Position numbers and translations under genes: made by a program
The notes under the pieces: model-generated
Seen by the model: only the letters and a program-made list of their open reading frames with translations
What the model was told of the DNA's origin: nothing
Database searches by the model: none
Source of the DNA: Limnohabitans sp. Rim47
Lineage (GTDB): Bacteria > Pseudomonadota > Gammaproteobacteria > Burkholderiales > Burkholderiaceae_C
Assembly: GCF_001517545.1 (NCBI RefSeq)
Contig: NZ_FBYA01000002.1
Location: 62,001 to 126,000 of the forward strand
Length of the DNA stretch: 64,000 bases
Reading direction: 5' to 3'
Part shown: piece by piece, positions 58,587-64,000 of the stretch
Position numbering within the stretch: the stretch's first letter is position 1
How the letters are laid out: each line of letters opens with the position of its first letter

Positions 58587-59621
58587 ATGAACAAGCGTTT
58601 CTTACTCAAGGCCACCGCCGTGTTGGCTGCTGCTGCCGCTTTTGGCACCGCACAAGCCCAAACAACCCCCATCAAATTTCAGCTGGACTGGCGCTTTGAA
58701 GGCCCTGCCGCGTTCTTTTTGCAACCCGCGGCCAAAGGCTATTTCAAGGATGCCAAGCTGGACGTGACAGTGGACTCGGGCAACGGTTCGGGTGGCGCGG
58801 TCACGCGCGTGGCTTCGGGCACTTATGACCTGGGCTTTGCCGATCTGGCGGCGTTGATGGAGTTTCACGCCAACAACCCCGACGCACCCAACAAGCCTGT
58901 GGCCATCATGATGGTCTACAACAACACCCCCGCTTCGGTCATGGCCCTGAAGAAGTCCGGCATCAAAACCCCCGCCGACTTGGCTGGCAAGAAGCTGGGC
59001 GCTCCGGTGTTTGACGCAGGCCGCCGCGCTTTCCCTATCTTCCAGAAAGCCAACGGCATTGGCAACGTGGCCTGGACCGCGATGGACCCCCCTTTGCGCG
59101 AAACCATGTTGGTGCGCGGCGATGTGGACGCCATCACAGGTTTCACCTTTACCTCCTTGCTCAACATCGAAGCGCGTGGCGTGAAAGCCGAAGACGTGGT
59201 GGTCATGCAGTACCCTGACTTTGGCGTCAAGCTTTATGGCAACGCGATCATCGCCTCGCCCAAAATCTTGAAGGAAAACCCAGCCGCCGTAAAAGCCTTC
59301 CTGAGTGCCTTCACCAAAGGGGCCAAAGACGTGATCGCCGACCCAGCCAAAGCCATTGAGTCGGTCAAAGCGCGTGACGGCATCATCAACGTGGCCCTGG
59401 AAACACGCCGCCTGCAATTGGCCATTGACACCGTGATCAACAGCCCATCGGCCCGTGCTGAAGGCTTTGGCCAAATCAATGGCCCACGCCTGACGCTCAT
59501 GGCCTCGCAAGTGTCTGACGCCTTCAACACCAAGACCCGCGTGAAAGTGGATGACATCTGGAACGGTTCGTTCCTGCCCACGTCCAAAGAGCTGGACATT
59601 CTGCCCAAGCCCAAAAAGTAA
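58587..59621 (+). CDS. ABC importer periplasmic binding protein (NMT1/taurine-nitrate type)
   Basis: The 344-residue product has a signal peptide MNKRFLLKATAVLAAAAAF ending AQAQ, then FQLDWRFEGPAAFFLQPAAK, VASGTYDLGFADLAALMEF and KTPADLAGKKLGAPVFDAGR, the NMT1/ThiY-like pattern for nitrogenous or sulfonate solutes. GGAG precedes the ATG at 58587. It is first in a three-gene importer driven by a sigma-54-type promoter and followed by ureD. A nitrogen-rich solute such as a pyrimidine, purine breakdown product or amide is likely (inference). Confidence 0.88.
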   Translation: MNKRFLLKATAVLAAAAAFGTAQAQTTPIKFQLDWRFEGPAAFFLQPAAKGYFKDAKLDVTVDSGNGSGGAVTRVASGTYDLGFADLAALMEFHANNPDAPNKPVAIMMVYNNTPASVMALKKSGIKTPADLAGKKLGAPVFDAGRRAFPIFQKANGIGNVAWTAMDPPLRETMLVRGDVDAITGFTFTSLLNIEARGVKAEDVVVMQYPDFGVKLYGNAIIASPKILKENPAAVKAFLSAFTKGAKDVIADPAKAIESVKARDGIINVALETRRLQLAIDTVINSPSARAEGFGQINGPRLTLMASQVSDAFNTKTRVKVDDIWNGSFLPTSKELDILPKPKK

Positions 59622-59690
59622 AGCCCGCACTGGCGGTCTTGCCATGCGCAAGACCCCAACACGGCTGCCGCGCCATTGCAGCGCGGCCCC

Positions 59691-59726
59691 AACCCACCCG
59701 CGCCCTCAGGGGCTGGTGGGTTTTTT
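59691..59726 (+). terminator. Terminator-like hairpin between binding protein and ATPase genes
   Basis: Stem AACCCACC (59691-59698) pairs with GGTGGGTT (59715-59722), with an inner CCC/GGG pairing and a run of T after it (to 59726). It is a good intrinsic terminator inside the operon. Partial termination would give more binding protein than membrane subunits. Confidence 0.7.
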
Positions 59727-59771
59727 CGAACGGTCTTTTCGCACACTTTCGAACCCTTTTCAAAGCCACTT

Positions 59772-60590
59772 ATGTCCCAAGACGCATTCGTCGATTTCCA
59801 GAATGTCTGGCTGGCCTACAACGACGAGTTGCTGGCGCAAAACCACTTTGCGGTGGAAGACATCAACCTGCAGGTCAAGCAAGGCGAGTTCATTGCCATC
59901 GTCGGCCCATCGGGCTGCGGTAAATCGACCTTCATGAAACTGACCACGGGCCTGAAGATGCCCAGCAAAGGCCGCATCTTGGTCGATGGTCAGCCGGTCA
60001 CGGGGCCGCTCAAAATCAGCGGCATGGCGTTTCAAGCCTCGTCTTTGCTGCCTTGGCGCACCACGCTCGACAACGTGCTTTTGCCGCTCGAAATCGTGGA
60101 GCCCTACCGTTCCAACTTCAAGCAAAAGAAGGCCGAATACATCGAACGTGCCCGCAAGCTGCTCAACACGGTGGGCCTGGGTGGCTACGAAGACAAGTTT
60201 CCTTGGCAACTTTCGGGCGGTATGCAACAACGCGCCAGCATCTGCCGCGCCCTGATCCATGAGCCCAAAATGCTGCTGCTCGACGAGCCCTTTGGCGCGC
60301 TCGATGCATTCACACGCGAAGAACTCTGGTGCATCTTGCGAGACCTGTGGACCGAGCAAAAATTCAACGTCATCCTGGTCACGCACGACCTGCGCGAATC
60401 GGTGTTTTTGGCCGACACGGTGTATGTGATGAGCAAGAGCCCTGGCCGCTTTGTCGTCAAACGCGAGATCGATCTGCCGCGCCCGCGTGATCTCGAGATC
60501 ACATACACCCCCGAATTCACCAACATCGTGCACGAGCTGCGCGGCCACATCGGCGCCATGCGCAAGACCGGTGCGGCGATCAACCAATAA
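59772..60590 (+). CDS. ABC importer ATPase (TauB/SsuB type)
   Basis: The 272-residue cytosolic ATPase has Walker A VGPSGCGKSTFMK, Q-loop AFQASSLLPWRTTLDNVLLP, signature LSGGMQQRASICRAL, Walker B MLLLDEPFGALDA and switch His in VTHDLRESVFLAD. It energises the permease encoded 14 nt downstream. The ATG at 59772 begins the family homology; the ribosome site is weak. A hairpin terminator lies in the 150-nt gap before it. Confidence 0.92.
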   Translation: MSQDAFVDFQNVWLAYNDELLAQNHFAVEDINLQVKQGEFIAIVGPSGCGKSTFMKLTTGLKMPSKGRILVDGQPVTGPLKISGMAFQASSLLPWRTTLDNVLLPLEIVEPYRSNFKQKKAEYIERARKLLNTVGLGGYEDKFPWQLSGGMQQRASICRALIHEPKMLLLDEPFGALDAFTREELWCILRDLWTEQKFNVILVTHDLRESVFLADTVYVMSKSPGRFVVKREIDLPRPRDLEITYTPEFTNIVHELRGHIGAMRKTGAAINQ

Positions 60591-60604
60591 GCGGGAGTCC
60601 TTTC

Positions 60605-61372
60605 ATGAACCACAAAACCCTCGAACGCTGGGCACCTTGGGCACTGCTGGTGATCAGCATCTTGATCTGGGAAGTACTGTGCCGCGCCTTCAACGTGTCG
60701 GAATTCGTCTTCCCTAGCCCCTCGCGCATCGCGCAACAAACCATCGAATTCAAAGACGTGATCGCCGGTCATGCCTGGCGCACTTTTTGGGTGACGATGG
60801 TGGGCTTTGGCATCGCCATCGTGGTGGGCGTCTTGCTGGGCTTCATCATCGGCAGCTCGCGCCTGGCCTATGCCGCCGTGTACCCGCTCATGACCGCTTT
60901 CAACGCGCTGCCCAAAGCGGCGTTTGTGCCGATCTTGGTGGTGTGGTTTGGCATCGGCATTGGCCCGGCCATCCTCACGGCTTTCCTGATCAGCTTCTTC
61001 CCCATCATGGTGAACATCGCCACGGGTTTGGCCACACTGGAGCCTGAACTGGAAGACGTGCTGCGCGTGCTGGGTGCCAAGCGCTGGGATGTGCTGGTCA
61101 AAGTCGGCCTGCCCCGCTCCATGCCCTACTTTTATGGCTCACTCAAAGTGGCCATCACCTTGGCCTTTGTGGGCACCACCGTGTCAGAGATGACCGCCTC
61201 GAACGAAGGCATTGGCTACCTGCTGATCTCGGCCGGTTCGGCCATGCAAATGGGCCTGGCGTTTTCGGGCTTGGTGGTGGTGGGCGCCATGGCCATGATC
61301 ATGTACGAACTGTTCAGCGCCATCGAAAAACACACCACCGGCTGGGCGCACCGCGGCTCGCAAGGCGAATGA
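60605..61372 (+). CDS. ABC importer permease (TauC/SsuC type)
   Basis: The 255-residue inner-membrane protein has about six helices. The EAA-like cytoplasmic loop LRVLGAKRWDVLVKVGLPRS contacts the ATPase. FNALPKAAFVPILVVWFGIG is typical of the nitrate/taurine/HMP permease branch. It is the third gene of the importer, 49 nt before ureD on the same strand, so urease maturation may be transcribed with this importer. Confidence 0.92.
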   Translation: MNHKTLERWAPWALLVISILIWEVLCRAFNVSEFVFPSPSRIAQQTIEFKDVIAGHAWRTFWVTMVGFGIAIVVGVLLGFIIGSSRLAYAAVYPLMTAFNALPKAAFVPILVVWFGIGIGPAILTAFLISFFPIMVNIATGLATLEPELEDVLRVLGAKRWDVLVKVGLPRSMPYFYGSLKVAITLAFVGTTVSEMTASNEGIGYLLISAGSAMQMGLAFSGLVVVGAMAMIMYELFSAIEKHTTGWAHRGSQGE

Positions 61373-61421
61373 AGCTCGACCCGGTTCAGCGTGCACCTCG
61401 CCACCGGCCACGGGCACGCAC

Positions 61422-62252
61422 ATGACCTGGCACGCCAGCCTCCAGCTCGACTACACCCTAGAGTCTGAGCGCAGCGTGGCCCGCTACCTGCACCAAGGCC
61501 CGCTGCGCATTTTGCAAAGCCTTTACCCCGAAGGCGATGCGGTCTGCCACAACGTGCTGGTGCACCCGCCCAGCGGCTTGGTGGGCGGCGACACGCTGGA
61601 CATGCAAGTCACCGTGGGCGCGGGTGCCCATGGCCTGGTCACCACACCGGGGGCCACACGCTTTTACCGGTCTGATGCGGGCTTGGCCAAGCAGCAAGTG
61701 CATGCCCGAGTGGAAAGCGGTGCTCGGCTGGAATGGTTGCCCTTGGAGGCGATTGCCTACAACGGGTGCGACGGCCTCAACCGCGCCGTGTTCGATCTGG
61801 CGCCCGGCGCAGAAATGATGACCTGGGACATCACGGCGCTGGGCCTGCCTGCGGCAGACTTGCCCTTCGCACAAGGCACGTTTCGCCAGCACATGGAGAT
61901 CCCCGGTGTCTGGCTGGAGCGCGGCACGATCAGCGCCACCGACACCCGATTGATGAACAGCCCGCTCGGCTTGGCAGGCCAGCGCTGCATGGCCACGCTG
62001 GTGTTTGCGGCAGGCAGCGCCATCGCGGCTGAACGCGCAGATCGCGCCTTGGCCTGCGCACGTGACCTGACCGAAGCCTCATCCCTGCGCCTGACGGCGG
62101 GCGCGACATTGCCCCACAAACAAATCATCGTGCTGCGGGTGCTATCACCCGTGACCGAACCGGCCATGCAATTGCTGCGGCAAGTGTGGGCGGCGTGGCG
62201 ACATGAGATGTGGGGTTTGCCGGGGCATGTGCCACGGTTGTGGAACCTCTGA
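61422..62252 (+). CDS. ureD: Urease accessory protein UreD
   Basis: The 276-residue chaperone works with UreF and UreG in delivering nickel to apo-urease. Support: LHQGPLRILQSLYPEGDAVC, VHPPSGLVGGDTLDMQVTVG, TTPGATRFYRSD, LEWLPLEAIAYNG, and the C-terminal QVWAAWRHEMWGL. It is normal in length. It follows the ABC importer. The urease structural genes are not in this window; next are repeats and, on the other strand, urea importer genes. Urea from allantoate breakdown would be the substrate of the enzyme it matures. Confidence 0.94.
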   Translation: MTWHASLQLDYTLESERSVARYLHQGPLRILQSLYPEGDAVCHNVLVHPPSGLVGGDTLDMQVTVGAGAHGLVTTPGATRFYRSDAGLAKQQVHARVESGARLEWLPLEAIAYNGCDGLNRAVFDLAPGAEMMTWDITALGLPAADLPFAQGTFRQHMEIPGVWLERGTISATDTRLMNSPLGLAGQRCMATLVFAAGSAIAAERADRALACARDLTEASSLRLTAGATLPHKQIIVLRVLSPVTEPAMQLLRQVWAAWRHEMWGLPGHVPRLWNL

Positions 62253-62267
62253 CCAGCCTGCATGACC

Positions 62268-62350
62268 GTCATCCTCAATAGCAGTCATCCTCAATAGCAG
62301 TCATCCTCAATAGCAGTCATCCTCAATAGCAGTCATATCCAATAGCTGTC
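62268..62350. repeat. 16-bp tandem repeats
   Basis: The unit GTCATCCTCAATAGCA repeats from 62268 with starts at 62284, 62300 and 62316, a degenerate copy at 62332 and the beginning of another at 62348. It fills the 3' gap between the convergent ureD and urtE genes and runs directly into the palindromic element at 62351. Confidence 0.9.
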
Positions 62351-62405
62351 ATACCCGCGAATGCGGGTATCCAGTGCGCCAAATGCACACCCGCGTTCGC
62401 GGGCA
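62351..62405. repeat. Two dispersed palindromic elements between ureD and urtE
   Basis: ATACCCGC (62351-62358) pairs with GCGGGTAT (62363-62370), and CCCGCG (62390-62395) pairs with CGCGGG (62398-62403), both with the GTCAT/CATGCC-type flanks of the window-wide family. Either could serve as a bidirectional terminator for the convergent genes. Confidence 0.8.
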
Positions 62406-62419
62406 TGCCATGGGGAGCC

Positions 62420-63124
62420 TCAAATCGCCACCAGCTGCTGAATGTTCTTGGCCTTCATCTCGCTGCCCGGCCCACGCGCAATCACCTCGCCGCGCTCCAT
62501 GACCAAGTACTGGTCGGCCAGTTCTTCGGCAAAGTCGTAGTACTGCTCGCACAACAACACCGCCATGCGCTGGCCTTGCAGGCCCACGTCGGCCAGCTGG
62601 CGGATCACGCGGCCAATGTCTTTGATGATGCTGGGCTGGATGCCTTCGGTGGGTTCGTCCAGAATCAGCAAACGCGGCTTGGCCGCCAAAGCGCGGGCAA
62701 TGGCCAGTTGCTGTTGCTGACCGCCGGAGAGGTCACCACCTCGGCGGTGCAACATTTGTTTGAGCACCGGAAACAGTTCAAACAACTCAGGCGGGATGGG
62801 CGTGCCGCCGGGCTGTGTCGCCAAGCCCATCAGCAGGTTGTCTTCCACCGTGAGGCGCGCAAAGATTTCGCGGCCTTGGGGGACATAGCCAATGCCTGCG
62901 GCGGCGCGTTCATAAGGCTTGGCGTTGCTCAGCTCTTTGCCGTCCAGCAGCACGCTGCCGCTTTTGATCGGCACCAGGCCCATGAGCGATTTGAGTAGCG
63001 TGGTTTTGCCCACGCCGTTGCGGCCCAGCAAGACGGTGACCTGCCCTTGCGCGGCAGACAGGCTCACATCGCGAAGGATGTGGGAGCCGCCGTAGTATTG
63101 GTGAATGTTTTGGACTGTCAGCAT
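62420..63124 (-). CDS. urtE: Urea ABC importer ATPase UrtE
   Basis: The 234-residue LivF-like ATPase begins MLTVQNIHQYYGGSHILRDV. It has Walker A GRNGVGKTT near residue 34, KPYERAAAGIGYVPQGREIF, signature LSGGQQQQLAIARAL and Walker B LLILDEPTEGIQPSIIKDIG. That last segment is typical of UrtE. It lies downstream of urtD on the same strand, and urtABC presumably lie beyond the right edge. Nearby ureD supports urea over branched-chain amino acids. Confidence 0.92.
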   Translation of the reverse strand: MLTVQNIHQYYGGSHILRDVSLSAAQGQVTVLLGRNGVGKTTLLKSLMGLVPIKSGSVLLDGKELSNAKPYERAAAGIGYVPQGREIFARLTVEDNLLMGLATQPGGTPIPPELFELFPVLKQMLHRRGGDLSGGQQQQLAIARALAAKPRLLILDEPTEGIQPSIIKDIGRVIRQLADVGLQGQRMAVLLCEQYYDFAEELADQYLVMERGEVIARGPGSEMKAKNIQQLVAI

Positions 63125-63182
63125 GTTTTCTCTGTTTGATGTGTTGGCACCAACTTGTTCGGTACAGGTGAATCGGACATGG

Positions 63183-63203
63183 ATCCCGGATCAAGTCCGG
63201 GAT
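63183..63203. repeat. Dispersed palindromic element between urtD and urtE
   Basis: ATCCCGGA-TCAAG-TCCGGGAT with flanks CATGG and GACTT. It has the same loop as the 1400 array but different, still complementary, arms. It is the only feature in the 91-nt gap besides the urtE ribosome site. Confidence 0.8.
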
Positions 63204-63215
63204 GACTTGTCATGG

Positions 63216-64000
63216 TCAACGTCCCAAATAAACTTCAATCACCCGCTCATCGGCCTGCACTTGATCGAGCGTGCCCTGGGCCAGCACCGAGCCATCGCAC
63301 AGCACGGTGACGATGTCCGAGATGGTCCGAATAAAGCCCATGTCGTGCTCAACCACCATCAACGAGTGCTTGCCCTTGAGCGTCAAAAACAACTCGGCGG
63401 TGCGCTCTGTTTCATGGTCGGTCATACCGGCCACGGGTTCGTCCAGCAGCAGCAATTTAGGGTCTTGCATGAGCAGCATGCCGATCTCAAGCCACTGTTT
63501 TTGACCATGGCTGAGCGTGCCTGCTTGCACCCGCACACTGTCAGCGAGGTGGATGGTGTGCAGCACCTCGGCCAAGCGATCGCTCTGGCGTGAGTCAAGC
63601 TTGAAGAACATCGAGGCCTTCACGCCTTTGGGTGTTTTCAAAGCCAGCTCGAGGTTTTCAAACACGCTTAAATGCTCAAACACCGTGGGCTTTTGGAACT
63701 TGCGACCAATGCCCAGCTGGGCGATCTCGGGTTCGTTGTGGCGCAGCAAATCGAGGGTGCTGCCAAAAAACACCGTGCCCTCGTCAGGTCGGGTCTTGCC
63801 CGTGATGATGTCCATCATGGTGGTTTTGCCCGCACCGTTGGGGCCGATGATGCAGCGCAATTCACCGGGGGCGATGTCGAGCGACAGTTTGTTGATGGCC
63901 TTGAAGCCGTCAAAGCTCACACTCACATCTTCCAAATACAAGATGCGGCCATGCGTCACATCCACCTCTTTGGCGTCTTGCAGCACACGGCCATAACCGG
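63216..64000 (-). CDS. urtD: Urea ABC importer ATPase UrtD (5' end may lie beyond the window)
   Basis: The visible reading frame encodes at least 257 residues of a LivG-like ATPase: GRILYLEDVSVSFDGFKAIN, Walker A GPNGAGKTTMMDIITGKTRP, IGRKFQKPTVFEHLSVFENL, signature LSHGQKQWLEIGMLLMQDPK and Walker B LLLLDEPVAGMTDHE. LSHGQKQWLEIGM is characteristic of UrtD. A GTG at 63986 could be the start but has no ribosome site, and the frame stays open to the window end, so the true start is probably outside. It precedes urtE with a 91-nt gap holding a palindromic element. Confidence 0.92.
   Translation of the reverse strand, partial: GYGRVLQDAKEVDVTHGRILYLEDVSVSFDGFKAINKLSLDIAPGELRCIIGPNGAGKTTMMDIITGKTRPDEGTVFFGSTLDLLRHNEPEIAQLGIGRKFQKPTVFEHLSVFENLELALKTPKGVKASMFFKLDSRQSDRLAEVLHTIHLADSVRVQAGTLSHGQKQWLEIGMLLMQDPKLLLLDEPVAGMTDHETERTAELFLTLKGKHSLMVVEHDMGFIRTISDIVTVLCDGSVLAQGTLDQVQADERVIEVYLGR

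Overview
The window looks like a stretch of chromosome from a GC-rich betaproteobacterium of the Burkholderiales, most like the Comamonadaceae. The reasons are the several Bug/TctC-type solute-binding proteins, the gcl-hyi-glxR-ttuD gene order, the xdhA/xdhB/xdhC plus PuuD style of purine breakdown, and the dispersed palindromic intergenic repeats. This placement is inference from gene content, not from a phylogenetic marker. No rRNA, tRNA, phage or insertion sequence was recognised.

Layout. (1) 1-8092: a purine nucleoside/base salvage block. On the minus strand is a BMP-type ABC importer (ATPase, two permeases, lipoprotein), followed by an adenine/adenosine deaminase and the start of a second BMP protein. 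Guanine deaminase is divergent. (2) 8089-10643: housekeeping-type genes (SRPBCC protein, DMT exporter with a histidine-rich tail, thioredoxin-like protein, Crp/Fnr regulator). (3) 10909-16949: glyoxylate-to-glycerate operon gcl-hyi-glxR-ttuD with a divergent LysR gene. (4) 17024-20173: a Bug protein, a tartrate/D-malate dehydrogenase and a LysR gene. (5) 20154-27681: a catabolic cluster with a TRAP transporter, a split transketolase, an SDR, an ABM-fold protein and a SAF-domain oxidoreductase; substrate unknown. (6) 27837-31256: an AT-rich gap, two divergent LysR genes and a lactonase-family protein. (7) 30201-38120: a divergent aconitase cluster with a GntR regulator, a signal-less solute-binding-domain protein, two Bug proteins and a thioesterase. 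(8) 38392-40383: transketolase. (9) 40493-64000: the main purine-catabolic region, with 8-oxoguanine deaminase, an lrgA/lrgB pair whose lrgB has an in-frame stop, PuuD, XdhC, XdhB, XdhA, UraH, GntR, PuuE, a UraD-allantoate amidohydrolase fusion, an M20 amidohydrolase, an NCS2 permease, an ABC importer behind a sigma-54-type promoter, UreD, and the urea importer ATPases UrtE and UrtD.

How it fits together. Imported nucleosides and bases are deaminated to hypoxanthine or xanthine (8-oxoguanine directly to urate). They are oxidised to urate by XdhAB, then taken by PuuD, UraH and UraD to allantoin, by PuuE to allantoate, and by the fusion protein towards ureidoglycolate. Urea goes to urease (ureD here) and can also enter by the Urt system. 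Glyoxylate is the carbon end product, and the gcl operon converts it to glycerate. Three copies of an 8-bp palindrome (TGTATACA) lie upstream of puuD, between uraH and gntR, and upstream of the NCS2 permease. This suggests a local GntR-controlled purine regulon. A separate sigma-54-like promoter before the 58.6-61.4 kb ABC importer suggests nitrogen control.
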